64,000 nucleotides of DNA, from contig NZ_CP065037.1 of the NCBI RefSeq assembly GCF_019924635.1, positions 3,038,001 to 3,102,000 of the forward strand, written 5' to 3'. Origin of the DNA: Leifsonia sp. ZF2019 (GTDB taxonomy: Bacteria; Actinomycetota; Actinomycetes; Actinomycetales; Microbacteriaceae). Below are positions 53,156 to 62,348 of the stretch, one piece after another; the stretch's first letter is position 1; each line of letters begins with the position of its first letter. The notes beneath the pieces are model-generated. The model was not told where the DNA came from, made no database searches, and saw only the letters and a program-made list of their open reading frames with translations. The translations under genes and the position numbers were made by a program.

Positions 53156-53827
53156 ATGGACGACATCGCATCGGCCTTCCCGCTCGCCCTGGGCATCATC
53201 CTCAGCCCGCTGCCGATCGTCGCGACGGTCGCGCTGCTGCTCTCCTCGGGCGGACGGCGCAACGCGCTCGCCTTCGCCTGCTCGTTCACGGCGGTGGGAT
53301 TCCTGGTCACCCTGGTCGCCGGACTGACGTCCGCCGGTTCGTCGGGCTCCAGCACGGGGAACTCGCCGTTCGCTGTGATCCTCCCGGCCGTCCTGGGCGC
53401 GGCGTTCGCCGCCCTCGCCGTTGCGAGCTGGCTCGGCCGGCCCCGCCGCGGGCGTCCCGCTCCCACCCCCGGCTGGCTTGCGGCCGTCGACACGCTGACC
53501 CCCGTCCGCGCAGCCGGACTCGGTGTGCTGATGGCGGCGACGAACTCCAAGAACATCCCGCTGGAGCTCAAAGCCGGAGCGGTCTTCGGGTCCGCGGGTG
53601 CTCCCCTGCTCGCAGTCGGAGCCCTGTGTCTGGGCTTCGCCGTGGTCGCAGCACTCGGAGTGCTCGCCCCGACGGCCCTCGCGGCGACCGGTGCCCCCGG
53701 GGTCACGTCGGGACTCACCCGCCTCAAGGATGCGATGATCCAGCACAACGCCGGAATCATGACCGTGCTCTTCGCTCTTCTCGCGGTCATGGAGGCGAGC
53801 CACCTCATCGCCGCACTGGCGGCCTGA
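53156..53827 (+). CDS. GAP family (Sap-like) membrane protein
   Basis: A 223-residue protein with six predicted helices in the GAP/Sap (sulfolipid-1-addressing protein) family, related to LysE-type transporters. AFPLALGIILSPLPIVATVA near the start, GRRNALAFACSFTAVGFLV, and AATNSKNIPLELKAG near residue 130 are typical. In mycobacteria relatives help move surface glycolipids; the substrate here is unknown. ATG 53156 is preferred over GTG 53147 because GAAGGG sits eight bases upstream. Confidence 0.82.
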   Translation: MDDIASAFPLALGIILSPLPIVATVALLLSSGGRRNALAFACSFTAVGFLVTLVAGLTSAGSSGSSTGNSPFAVILPAVLGAAFAALAVASWLGRPRRGRPAPTPGWLAAVDTLTPVRAAGLGVLMAATNSKNIPLELKAGAVFGSAGAPLLAVGALCLGFAVVAALGVLAPTALAATGAPGVTSGLTRLKDAMIQHNAGIMTVLFALLAVMEASHLIAALAA

Positions 53828-53843
53828 ACGACCGGACGGAAAG

Positions 53844-55460
53844 ATGAACGAGCAGACGACGGCCGCGATGAGCCCCACCACGAACGACGAGGGAACCATG
53901 AACATCGACGATCTCACCGCCAGCGGCCCCGATGCGGACGCCGGAACCGTCGTCCGGATCACGACGGGCGCCGTCCGCGGTGCAGCCGCCGCGGGCGCCA
54001 CTGCGTGGAAGGGCATCCGGTACGCACAGCCGCCGACCGGAGCGCGCCGCTGGCGCGCGCCGGTCGCCGCCGACGCGTGGGACGGGATCGCCGACGCGAC
54101 GGCGTTCGGCAACGTCGCGCCGCAGGAGATCGTGCCGGCGATCTCTCTGGGCCCCGGCGCCGAGCCCGACGAGGACTGCCTGTACCTCAACGTGTGGCGG
54201 CCGGACGGCGGCTCCGACGCCAAGCCGGTGATGGTCTGGATCCACGGCGGGGCATACACCTACGGCGCATCCAGCCAGCCGCTCTTCGACGCCACGCGAC
54301 TGGCCGTCACGGGCGACGTCGTCGTGGTCACGATCAACTACCGCATCGGCGCCCTCGGCTTCCTGGACCTCTCGTCGTTCTCGACCGAGGACGAGGTGTT
54401 CGACTCCAACCTCGCCCTCCGCGACGTCCTCCTCGCGCTCGAATGGGTCCAGGCGAACATCGCCGCGTTCGGCGGCGACCCCGCGCAGGTCACCGTGTTC
54501 GGCGAGTCCGCCGGTGGCGGCCTCGTGACAGCCCTTCTGGCGACGCCGACCGCCGAGGGGCTGTTCCGGGCCGCCATCGCGGAGAGCTCGCCGGTGACGT
54601 CGATGTACGGACGGGAACGGTCCCGCGGCGTCGCGGAGCGCTTCCTCGCGGCTGCGGGCATCGGGATCGACGGCGCCGTGAGCGCGCTGCGCCGACTGCC
54701 CGTCGATCGGATCGTCTCCGCCTCCTCCGCGGTGTACAACGACGTCCCGAGCACCATCCCCGGCACCCTCGCGTTCGCCCCGGTCGTCGACGGCGACCTC
54801 CTGCCCGAGCATCCGATCACCGTCCTGAGCGAAGGACGCGGTCTCCCCGTCCCTCTGATCATCGGGACCAACCGCGACGAGGCCACGCTCTTCAAGTACA
54901 TGAAGTCTCCGCTCATCCCGATCACGCGTGACGCGATCGAGCGGATGTTCGCCCTGATGCTCGAGGACAATCCCGCACTCGCGGCGCCGAGCAGGGATCA
55001 GGTTCTCGGCGCCTACCGTGGCGCACGACGCTCGGCGCGCGGCCTGGACATCGCGACGGACATCGGCTTCCGCATGCCGACGCTCTGGGCGGCGGCAGGC
55101 CACTCCCGGGTCGCACCCACCTACCTCTACCGGTTCGACTTCACGACGCTCGCCCTGCGCCTCATCGGGATCGGCGCTGCGCACGGCACCGAGCTGCCGT
55201 ATGTGTGGGGCGTGCTCGACGGCGGCCTGAAAGACCCGACGTTCAAGCTCGGCGGCCGACGTGCCGGCGAGGCCCTGTCGCGACGCCTCCTCGCGCGCTG
55301 GACGACCTTCGCACGCACCGGTGCGCCTGGACCCGGCTGGCCGGCGTACACCGAGGGCGGCAGAAAGACCCTGGTCATCGATCGGGAGGACCGCGTGGAG
55401 CCGGACCTCGACGGCGCGCTCCGGGCGGCCTGGGGCGACGTGGTGCTCTCGTTCCGCTGA
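53844..55460 (+). CDS. carboxylesterase/lipase family (type B) protein
   Basis: A 538-residue alpha/beta hydrolase of the type-B carboxylesterase family. EDCLYLNVWRP near residue 110 and VMVWIHGGAYTYGA hold the oxyanion hole; the nucleophile is Ser in FGESAGGG near residue 220. Acidic and His members are expected in GTNRDEATLF and in GIGAAHGTELPYVWG. There is no signal peptide, so it is probably cytosolic. It begins 16 bases after the GAP-family gene. Several in-frame ATGs (53844, 53868, 53898) make the start uncertain. Confidence 0.85.
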   Translation: MNEQTTAAMSPTTNDEGTMNIDDLTASGPDADAGTVVRITTGAVRGAAAAGATAWKGIRYAQPPTGARRWRAPVAADAWDGIADATAFGNVAPQEIVPAISLGPGAEPDEDCLYLNVWRPDGGSDAKPVMVWIHGGAYTYGASSQPLFDATRLAVTGDVVVVTINYRIGALGFLDLSSFSTEDEVFDSNLALRDVLLALEWVQANIAAFGGDPAQVTVFGESAGGGLVTALLATPTAEGLFRAAIAESSPVTSMYGRERSRGVAERFLAAAGIGIDGAVSALRRLPVDRIVSASSAVYNDVPSTIPGTLAFAPVVDGDLLPEHPITVLSEGRGLPVPLIIGTNRDEATLFKYMKSPLIPITRDAIERMFALMLEDNPALAAPSRDQVLGAYRGARRSARGLDIATDIGFRMPTLWAAAGHSRVAPTYLYRFDFTTLALRLIGIGAAHGTELPYVWGVLDGGLKDPTFKLGGRRAGEALSRRLLARWTTFARTGAPGPGWPAYTEGGRKTLVIDREDRVEPDLDGALRAAWGDVVLSFR

Positions 55461-55513
55461 TCCGGCTGAGCCCGCCGATCCGGCTCAGAACGGTGCGCCC
55501 CTAGACTCGGGGC

Positions 55514-55885
55514 ATGCTGCTGGTGTTCCTGGCCGTGCTCGTCATCATGGCGGTGACGCTGTTCGACATCCTGTCGCGGGACCCGGCGCTCGTGCGCCTG
55601 CCCAAACCGCTGTGGGCGATCCTCGTGATCCTGTTCCCGCTGATCGGCAGCGCGCTCTGGTTCCTGCTCGGCCGTCGCACCGCCCCGGCGTCGCCGGGGG
55701 CGCGCACGATCGTGATCCGGGAGGCGACGCGGTCGACGCCTGCGTCGGAGCAGCCCCTCAGCACGGAGGAGCAGCTCGCCGCGCTCGAACGCGAGATCGC
55801 GGAGGACCAGCGGTCGCGCCGCATCGCCGAGCTCGAGGCCGAGCTGCGCCGCCGCCGGGCGGAACCCGACGGCGACGCCGTGTGA
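55514..55885 (+). CDS. PLDc_N domain small membrane protein
   Basis: A 123-residue protein with two helices (LLVFLAVLVIMAVTLFDIL and WAILVILFPLIGSALWFLLG) forming a phospholipase D N-terminal (PLDc_N) unit, then a charged coiled-coil tail (LAALEREIAEDQRSRRIAEL). It lacks any catalytic domain. TAGACT (55502-55507) is six bases before the ATG with no ribosome site, suggesting a leaderless mRNA. It converges on the beta-galactosidase gene. Function unknown. Confidence 0.83.
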   Translation: MLLVFLAVLVIMAVTLFDILSRDPALVRLPKPLWAILVILFPLIGSALWFLLGRRTAPASPGARTIVIREATRSTPASEQPLSTEEQLAALEREIAEDQRSRRIAELEAELRRRRAEPDGDAV

Positions 55886-55897
55886 GGACCGGCCGGC

Positions 55898-57670
55898 TCA
55901 GAAGTCGGTGTGCCCCAGCCGCGGCTCGGCCACGAACTCCGCGGTCGCGTCGGCGGCCGACTCCAGCTCGAGGATCACGAGTTCGTTGCGGCCGGCCTTC
56001 ACCACCGGTCCGGGTACGTGCAGGGTCTCCTGTGGCCCGCGGGTCCAGTAGCGGCCGAGGGCGAACCCGTTGACCCAGGCGACGCCCTTGCCGAATCCGG
56101 TGGTGTCGAGGAACAGCGTCCCCGGTTCGTCGACCTCGAAGAAGGCGCGGGCGAACACCGGCCCGGCCAGCCGCTCGGGCGCGGGGTCTCCGGCCGCCAC
56201 GGAGGCGTCGAGGGCGTCGCGCACGGCGGCGAGGGAGGGCAGGCGCAGCGGGAGCACGCTCCACCGCTGCAGCTCCTCGCCGTTGAGATGGACCGGTCCG
56301 ATGAGCCCCTTGGACTCGCCGATGCGGGGGCCGTAGTCGACGCGGCCCTGGTCCTCGACGAGCACCGTCAGGGTGCCGCGGCTCGGAGAGAGGGTGATCG
56401 CGCGGTCGTGGTGGTCGCGGGCGAGCACGCCGACCCGGGTCGTCCCGACGAAGACGTACGCACGGTCGCGCACCTCGCCGAACTCCAGCACGGCGGGCTC
56501 CTGGGTGTCGATCTCGGTACGGTAGAGCCCGAAGCCGGTGTAGTGGCCGAGCTCGTCGAAGGTGGGCACCTCGTCGGTGTGCTCCCACTCCCCCAGCCGC
56601 TCGGCGACGGCGAACAGCGGGACGGACGACTCGAACGTCCGCGTGAAGGCGGGGGCGGCGGCCGCGACCACCGGCTCCTCGGACGGCACGGCGGCGTGCT
56701 TCGCGATGACATCGCGGAACGCCCAGAACTTCTCCGTCGGCTCGCCCGCTTCGTCGAGCGGGGCGTCGTAGTCGTAGCTCGTGATGATGGGCTGGTAGAC
56801 GCCCTTGTCGTTCGCGCCGTTCGTGAAGCCGAAGTTCGTCCCGCCGTGGAACATGTAGATGTTGACGGAGGCGCCGAGCGCGAGCAGGTCGTCGAGGTCG
56901 GCGGCGGACTGCTCGACCGGCGTGGTGTGGTGGTGCGCGCCCCAGTGGTCGAACCAGCCGTCCCAGAACTCGGAGCACATCAGCGGGCCGGTGGGCTGGT
57001 GCTCGCGCAACGTGGCGAGGCGCTCCTTCGAGCGCGAGCCGAACGAGGCGGTCTTGAGCAGTTCCGGCAGCGAGCCGTTCTCGAGCATGTCGGGCTGCGG
57101 CTGATCGACCGTCGTGAGCGGCACGGTGATCCCGGCCGTGCGGAAGACCTCCACGAGGTGGCGCAGGTAGTCCTTGTCGTCGCCGTACGCGCCGTATTCG
57201 TTCTCGACCTGCACGAGCAGCACGGGGCCGCCCTCGTGGATCTGGAACGGCTTGACGATCGCCAGCACGCGCTCCATGAACGCCGTGACGGCGGCGACGA
57301 ACGTCGGCTCGGAGCGGCGGATGCCGACCGTCGGGTCGGTGAAGAGCCAGGCGGGGAGGCCGCCGTTGTCCCACTCCGCGCAGATGTAGGGGCCGGGGCG
57401 TACGATCGCGTGCATCCCCTCCTCCTGGATGGTGCGGAGGAAGCGCGCGAGGTCGAGACCGCCCTCGGTCGTCCACTCGCCCGGACGGGGTTCGTGGGCG
57501 TTCCACGGGACATAGGTCTCGATGGTGTTGAGCCCCATGAGCCGGGCCTTGCGGATGCGGTCCGCCCAGTCGTCCGGGTGCACGCGGAAGTAGTGGATCG
57601 CTCCCGAGAGGATGCGGTGCGGCTCTCCGTCGAGCACGAAGTCGTCTCCGACGATCTCGAACGTGGTCAT
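55898..57670 (-). CDS. GH35 beta-galactosidase
   Basis: Retaining glycoside hydrolase of family 35, 590 residues, that releases terminal beta-galactose. The TIM barrel has the acid/base Glu158 in VENEYGAYG and the nucleophile Glu234 in CSEFWDGWFDHWG; SGAIHYFRVHPDDW opens the barrel and ASVNIYMFHGGTNFGF follows. C-terminal beta-sandwich jelly rolls include KGVAWVNGFALGRYW. There is no signal peptide, so it acts on imported oligosaccharide. It is the last gene of the sugar ABC operon. Confidence 0.94.
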   Translation of the reverse strand: MTTFEIVGDDFVLDGEPHRILSGAIHYFRVHPDDWADRIRKARLMGLNTIETYVPWNAHEPRPGEWTTEGGLDLARFLRTIQEEGMHAIVRPGPYICAEWDNGGLPAWLFTDPTVGIRRSEPTFVAAVTAFMERVLAIVKPFQIHEGGPVLLVQVENEYGAYGDDKDYLRHLVEVFRTAGITVPLTTVDQPQPDMLENGSLPELLKTASFGSRSKERLATLREHQPTGPLMCSEFWDGWFDHWGAHHHTTPVEQSAADLDDLLALGASVNIYMFHGGTNFGFTNGANDKGVYQPIITSYDYDAPLDEAGEPTEKFWAFRDVIAKHAAVPSEEPVVAAAAPAFTRTFESSVPLFAVAERLGEWEHTDEVPTFDELGHYTGFGLYRTEIDTQEPAVLEFGEVRDRAYVFVGTTRVGVLARDHHDRAITLSPSRGTLTVLVEDQGRVDYGPRIGESKGLIGPVHLNGEELQRWSVLPLRLPSLAAVRDALDASVAAGDPAPERLAGPVFARAFFEVDEPGTLFLDTTGFGKGVAWVNGFALGRYWTRGPQETLHVPGPVVKAGRNELVILELESAADATAEFVAEPRLGHTDF

Positions 57671-57703
57671 GCTGTGGGTCTCTCCTGAAAGATGGGGTGC
57701 AGA

Positions 57704-57738
57704 CGCGTGGCCGGCCGCGACGAGCGACCGGCCACGCG
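57704..57738 (-). terminator. intercistronic hairpin between binding-protein and GH35 genes
   Basis: CGCGTGGCCGG (57704-57714) pairs exactly with CCGGCCACGCG (57728-57738). It lies six bases after the binding-protein stop inside the operon, where it could stabilise upstream mRNA or partly terminate transcription so that GH35 is made in smaller amounts. Confidence 0.6.
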
Positions 57739-57743
57739 GGCCG

Positions 57744-59096
57744 TCACTTGCCGGTGACGGTGAATCCCTGCTGGTTGCCGTACTCGACGAGCTGCTTCTG
57801 CCAGGCCTCGAGGGCCGGGTTCAGGCTCGAGTTCGCGGTGTACGCCTGCCCGACCGTGTCGCCGTAGATGCTGTTCGCGTAGACCTGGAACGGCAGGTAC
57901 TGCCAACCCGAGGAGACGTTCTTCGCGCCGTCGACCAGGACCTCGTTGATCTTCTGGCCGCCGAAGTACTCCGGAGCCTGCGCCAGGAAGTCGGACGAGT
58001 TCAGGTCCTTGGTGGTGGACGGGAAGCCGCCGGACTCGAGGAACACCTTGATGCTGTCCTCGCTGTTGTTCAGCCACTTGAGGAAGCCCGCCGCGAGCGC
58101 CTGGTTCTTGCTCTGCTTCAGCACGACCTGGCCGCCGCCGCCGTTCTCGGCGTTGGCCGGCGTTCCGTCATAGGTCGGGATGGGCGCGACCCGCCACTGA
58201 CCGGAGCCGTCCTTGACGGAGGACTCGAGCACGCCCGGCATCCACGCGCCGGTGACCAGGGTCGCGATCGAGCCGTTGCCCAGGGCCTTGAACCAGTCGT
58301 CGCTCCAGCCGGGCACGCTGGAGAGCAGCTTGCCCTCGACCAGCTTGTCCCAGGTGGCGGTCCACTTCTTGGTCCCCTCGTCCTGGAGGTTGATCGAGAC
58401 CTTGGTGCCGTCGACCTGGAACGGACGACCGCCCGCCTGCCAGATCATCGAGGTGGTGAAGCCGGAGTCGCCGGAGTCGCTGGTGATGTAGGCGTTCGGG
58501 TCGGCTGCGTGCAGCTTCTCCGCCGCGGCGGCGTACTCGTCCCACGTCTTCGGCACCTCGATGCCGTACTTGTCGAAGACGGTCTTGTTGTAGAACATCG
58601 CCATGGGGCCGGAGTCCTGCGGCAGTCCGACGAGCTTGCCACCGACGTTCACCGATCCCCAGGGGCCGGCCGTGTAGTCGCTCTTGAGCTTGTCGAACCC
58701 GTACTGCGTGAGATCGACGAGCGAGTCGGAGAGCGCGAACTGCGGGATCGCGTAGTACTCGACCTGCGCGACGTCCGGCGCACCGGAGCCGGCCTTGATG
58801 GCGTTCTGGAGCTTGGTGTACTCGGTGGTGTTGGTGCCGGCGTTGACGAGCTTCACCTTCACCTTCGGGTATGCCTTCTCGAACGCGGCGACCTGGGCCT
58901 CGGCCGAGGGCGTCCACGACCAGTACGTGATCGTCCCGCCCTTCTGCAGGGCCGCCTCGACGTCGGAGGAGTTGCTGCCGCTGGACGAGGAGCCGGAGCC
59001 GGACGAGCACGCAGCGAGGGAGGCGCCGACGAGGGCGCTGGCGACGACGGCTGTTGCCACGCGCCGGAGCGTCCGCGAACGCAGGATGCGATTCAT
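57744..59096 (-). CDS. ABC transporter sugar-binding lipoprotein
   Basis: Extracellular solute-binding protein (family 1, MalE-like) of 450 residues. The signal peptide ends at lipobox SLAACSSGSG, anchoring the mature protein by Cys near residue 29 with a Gly/Ser linker. ITYWSWTPSAEAQVAAFEKA, YYAIPQFALSDSLVDLTQYG and GAWMPGVLESSVKDG are typical. It delivers oligosaccharide, presumably a beta-galactoside, to the permease pair. AAGGA precedes ATG 59096; an upstream in-frame ATG at 59111 overlaps that site. Confidence 0.93.
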   Translation of the reverse strand: MNRILRSRTLRRVATAVVASALVGASLAACSSGSGSSSSGSNSSDVEAALQKGGTITYWSWTPSAEAQVAAFEKAYPKVKVKLVNAGTNTTEYTKLQNAIKAGSGAPDVAQVEYYAIPQFALSDSLVDLTQYGFDKLKSDYTAGPWGSVNVGGKLVGLPQDSGPMAMFYNKTVFDKYGIEVPKTWDEYAAAAEKLHAADPNAYITSDSGDSGFTTSMIWQAGGRPFQVDGTKVSINLQDEGTKKWTATWDKLVEGKLLSSVPGWSDDWFKALGNGSIATLVTGAWMPGVLESSVKDGSGQWRVAPIPTYDGTPANAENGGGGQVVLKQSKNQALAAGFLKWLNNSEDSIKVFLESGGFPSTTKDLNSSDFLAQAPEYFGGQKINEVLVDGAKNVSSGWQYLPFQVYANSIYGDTVGQAYTANSSLNPALEAWQKQLVEYGNQQGFTVTGK

Positions 59097-59150
59097 GGGT
59101 GTTCCTTTCACTTCATTGGGAGGTGTGGTGCAGGTGGTGCGGGTGATGGG

Positions 59151-60074
59151 TCACTGCTTCACGCTGCCGGCCGCCAGACCCGACTGCCAGTAGCGCTGGA
59201 GCACCAGGAACGCGGCCACGATCGGGATGATCGTGATGAGCGAGCCGGTGATCACGAGGTTGAAGATCGGTTGCGCGCCGACCCCGGTCGCCTGCGCGCT
59301 CCACTGGCTGAGGCCGACCGTGAGGGGGTACCAGGTCGGATCGCTCAGCATGATGAGCGGCAGGAAGAAGTTGTTCCAGGTCGCGACGATCGCGAACAGC
59401 GCGACCGTGACAATCCCTGGGGCGAGGAGCCGCAGCGAGACCGTGAAGAAGGTGCGGAACTCGCTCGCGCCGTCGATCCGCGCGGCCTCCAGCAGCTCGG
59501 CGGGGACGGCGTCCGTGGCGTACGTCCAGATCAGGTACATCCCGAACGGGCTGATCAGGGAGGGGAGGATGACCGCCCACGGGGTGTTGGTGATCCCCAT
59601 CTGGCTGAACAGCAGGAAGGTCGGGACCGCGAGCGCGGTGCCCGGGACGGCGATCGCGCCGAGGACGACCGCGAACACCGCGCGCTTGCCGGGGAAGTTG
59701 TACTTCGCCAGGCCGTAGCCCGCCACTGTCGCCAGCAGCGTCGCCCCGCCCGCTCCGACGACGACGTAAAGCAGCGTGTTGCCGAGCCACTGCAGGAAGA
59801 TCCCGTTGCGGTAGGTGAAGGTCTCCGCGATGTTCTGGAAGAGGTTGAAGTCTTTGCCGAACCACAGACCGAACGTCGAGTAGAGATCGGGCTGGCTCTT
59901 CGTGGCGTTGACGATGAGCCAGATCAGAGGCACGAGCGAGTAGATCGTGAGGACGACCATGACGATGGTGAGGACGGGCGACTTGCGGATGCGGCGGCCG
60001 GATTCGGGCGCTTTGCGGTTCGCCCGTGCCGCCGCACGCGACGGCGCCTTGCGAGTGTCGGTGACGGCGGCCAT
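59151..60074 (-). CDS. carbohydrate ABC transporter permease (MalG type)
   Basis: A 307-residue CUT1 permease with six helices. The EAA loop that contacts the ATPase is EAARIDGASEFRTFFTVSLR near residue 200. VMVVLTIYSLVPLIWLIVNA is helix 1. Its ATG overlaps the last base of the MalF-type stop (TGATG). No ATPase gene is present in the operon, so the system probably uses a shared MsmK-like ATPase. Confidence 0.94.
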   Translation of the reverse strand: MAAVTDTRKAPSRAAARANRKAPESGRRIRKSPVLTIVMVVLTIYSLVPLIWLIVNATKSQPDLYSTFGLWFGKDFNLFQNIAETFTYRNGIFLQWLGNTLLYVVVGAGGATLLATVAGYGLAKYNFPGKRAVFAVVLGAIAVPGTALAVPTFLLFSQMGITNTPWAVILPSLISPFGMYLIWTYATDAVPAELLEAARIDGASEFRTFFTVSLRLLAPGIVTVALFAIVATWNNFFLPLIMLSDPTWYPLTVGLSQWSAQATGVGAQPIFNLVITGSLITIIPIVAAFLVLQRYWQSGLAAGSVKQ

Positions 60075-61006
60075 CAGCGCTGCTCCTTTCGCGATCCGCG
60101 GAGCTGGACCACGTAGGCGATCACCGCGGTGACCACGCCCATCACGATCGCGACCGTGGCGGCGTAGTTGAACTGCTGCCCGGCGAAGGACAGGTTGTAG
60201 GCGTACATGTTGGGTGTGAAGTAGCTGGTGATCGCGTTGGGTGCGAGCGCCTTCAGCAGCTGCGGCTCGTTGAAGAGCTGGAAGCTGCCGATGATCGAGA
60301 AGATCGTCGCGATCACGAGGGCGCCGCGGATGGCGGGGAGCTTGATGCTGAAGACGGTGCGAACGGCTCCCGCGCCGTCGATCTCGGCCGCCTCGTAGAG
60401 CTCACCAGGGATGACGCGCAGGGCCGCGTAGAAGATCAGCATGTTGTAGCCCATGAACTCCCAGGTCACGATGTTGCCGATCGATCCGAGGATCCACTGC
60501 GAGGTCAGCGGCGCGAACTGGGTGCCCAGAAGGTGGTTGATGCTGGCGGTGAGGCCGAACTGGTCGCCGTAGAGGAATCCCCAGATCAGGGCCGCGACCA
60601 CGCCCGGCACCGCGTAGGGGAGGAAGAGGGCGATCCGGAAGAAGCTGGAGCCGTGCAGCCGGGCACTGTCGAGCGCGAGCGCCGCGAGCAGCGAGAGCGC
60701 CAGCATGATCGGCACCTGCACCAGGAGGAACAGCGCGACCCGACCGAACGACTCCCAGAACTTCGGGTCCTGGAACACGGCGACGTAGTTGTCGAGGCCC
60801 ACGAAGGCGTTGCCGCCGATGAGCTGTTGGCGGAACAAGCTGAGGTAGATCGCGTAGACGACCGGCGCGACGATCATCGCGATGAAGACGACCATGAACG
60901 GGGCGACGAAGGCCCAGCCGCGCCAATCCCGTCGGGTGCGGCGCTTGCGGGGTCTCGGGGTGGCGGCCTGCCGGCTGGCCGGCGGCGTGAGGGACGTCGT
61001 TGTCAT
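60074..61006 (-). CDS. carbohydrate ABC transporter permease (MalF type)
   Basis: A 310-residue CUT1 permease. Helix 1 is WAFVAPFMVVFIAMIVAPVV after a basic N-terminus; the EAA loop is EAAEIDGAGAVRTVFSIKLP near residue 215. The ATG at 61006 is chosen because the upstream in-frame extension to 61066 runs through the LacI operator. It is the first gene of the operon MalF, MalG, binding protein, GH35. Confidence 0.93.
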   Translation of the reverse strand: MTTTSLTPPASRQAATPRPRKRRTRRDWRGWAFVAPFMVVFIAMIVAPVVYAIYLSLFRQQLIGGNAFVGLDNYVAVFQDPKFWESFGRVALFLLVQVPIMLALSLLAALALDSARLHGSSFFRIALFLPYAVPGVVAALIWGFLYGDQFGLTASINHLLGTQFAPLTSQWILGSIGNIVTWEFMGYNMLIFYAALRVIPGELYEAAEIDGAGAVRTVFSIKLPAIRGALVIATIFSIIGSFQLFNEPQLLKALAPNAITSYFTPNMYAYNLSFAGQQFNYAATVAIVMGVVTAVIAYVVQLRGSRKEQR

Positions 61007-61039
61007 GGCCTTCCTTGGATGGTTCGGGGGCAACGCGAA

Positions 61040-61057
61040 GATGTTTACGTCAACATC
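61040..61057. promoter_or_regulatory. LacI-type operator O1
   Basis: GATGTTTACGTCAACATC is a near-perfect palindrome with the central ACGT typical of LacI-family sites, 34 bases before the MalF-type ATG. Its centre is 34 bp from O2. Confidence 0.8.
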
Positions 61058-61074
61058 TGCTGGCATACCCTAAC

Positions 61075-61090
61075 ATGTTGACGTCAACAT
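61075..61090. promoter_or_regulatory. LacI-type operator O2
   Basis: ATGTTGACGTCAACAT is a perfect 16-base palindrome and includes a TTGACG that may serve as the operon's -35. It lies between the ABC operon and the divergent LacI gene, 62 bases from the latter's ATG. Confidence 0.85.
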
Positions 61091-61152
61091 CGCGCAAGTC
61101 GAATTCAGAAGATCCCGCACGACGGGCGCAGAACTCAGCAGAATGAGGAGCT

Positions 61153-62208
61153 ATGACCGAGTCGATCGCCGATCCCGCGCCCGTCGCCGCGCCGCGGGCC
61201 GGTCGCAAGCGGGGGCCCTCCCTCGGCGACGTCGCGGCACACGCCGGCGTCTCCACCCAGACCGTGTCGCGGGTGGCCAACGGCCTGACCAATGTGGAGG
61301 CCGCCACCCGCCAGCGGGTGCTGGCCTCCATGCATGCCCTCGGCTACCGTCCCAACCACGCGGCGCGCGCCCTCCGGTCCGGCCGGTTCCGCAACCTCGG
61401 CGTCGTCATGTTCACCCTGTCCTCCTACGGCAACATGCGCACCCTCGACGCCATCGCCGTGAACGCGGCGACGGCCGGCTACTCGATCACGGTCGTGCCG
61501 GTCGAACGCCCGACGCAGCAGGATGTCAGCGTCGCCTTGTCTCGGCTCCTGGAGCAGGCGGTCGACGGGATCGTGATCGTCATCGAGGCGCACATCGTCG
61601 ACCGCGCCGACGTCGAGCTGCCCGAGGGCCTCTCCGTGGTGGTCATCGACTCCACTCAGCGCCCCGACTACCCGCAGGTCGACAACGACCAGGCCCTGGG
61701 CGCCCGCCTCGCCACCGAGCACCTCCTGTCGCTGGGCCACGAGACGGTGCTGCACATCTCGGGGCCGGCCGACTCGTACTCCGCCACCCGCCGCGAAGCC
61801 GCATGGCGCGAGACGCTGGAGGCCGCCGGTGCACCGGTCCCGGACGTCCTCCACGGTGACTGGTCCACCCAGGCCGGATACGAGCACGGCCTCGCCATCG
61901 CCGAGCGCCCCGACGTCACCGCCGTCTTCGCCGCCAACGATCGCATGGCGCTCGGCGTGCTGCGCGCCCTGCACGAGGCCGGCCGCCGCGTTCCCGAGGA
62001 CGTCAGCGTCGTGGGCTTCGACGACATGGCGGAGTCCGACTCGTTCTGGCCGCCCCTCACGACCATCCACCAGGAATTCGAGGCCACCGGCCGCCGCGCG
62101 GTCGAGCTGCTCATCGCCGAGATCGAGGGGCGCCCCGAGCCGGTCACCTCGACCGTCGTCCCGACGCGTCTCGTGGTGCGCGCGAGCACCGGGCCCGCAC
62201 CCGCCTGA
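61153..62208 (+). CDS. LacI family transcriptional regulator
   Basis: A 351-residue repressor. The helix-turn-helix is at about residues 23-45 (SLGDVAAHAGVSTQTVSRVA) with the hinge GYRPNHAARALRSGR; the periplasmic-binding-like domain includes VAVFAANDRMALGVLRAL-type VFAANDRMALGV and VSVVGFDDMAESDSFWPPLT. AGGAG lies three bases before ATG 61153. It is divergent from the ABC/GH35 operon and should bind O1 and O2, releasing on a galactoside-derived inducer. Confidence 0.94.
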   Translation: MTESIADPAPVAAPRAGRKRGPSLGDVAAHAGVSTQTVSRVANGLTNVEAATRQRVLASMHALGYRPNHAARALRSGRFRNLGVVMFTLSSYGNMRTLDAIAVNAATAGYSITVVPVERPTQQDVSVALSRLLEQAVDGIVIVIEAHIVDRADVELPEGLSVVVIDSTQRPDYPQVDNDQALGARLATEHLLSLGHETVLHISGPADSYSATRREAAWRETLEAAGAPVPDVLHGDWSTQAGYEHGLAIAERPDVTAVFAANDRMALGVLRALHEAGRRVPEDVSVVGFDDMAESDSFWPPLTTIHQEFEATGRRAVELLIAEIEGRPEPVTSTVVPTRLVVRASTGPAPA

Positions 62209-62228
62209 CACCGGTCGACCGCGACAAT

Positions 62229-62320
62229 TCCGGAGACGAAGCCCGCACAGGGCCGAACCTCCGGAGTTCCGGACGAAATTCCGGCGCGTCGACACGGAAG
62301 TCCGGAGTTCCGGAGGATCG
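62229..62320. repeat. intergenic 41-bp-period repeat, locus C
   Basis: TCCGGAG cores begin at 62229, 62260 and 62301. The last two copies share TCCGGAGTTCCGGA exactly and lie 41 bp apart. Sequence and spacing match loci A and B. It lies just after the LacI gene, upstream of the thiamine-diphosphate enzyme. Confidence 0.65.
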
Positions 62321-62348
62321 AAGACGTCTCCCGGCGAGCTGAGCCGGA

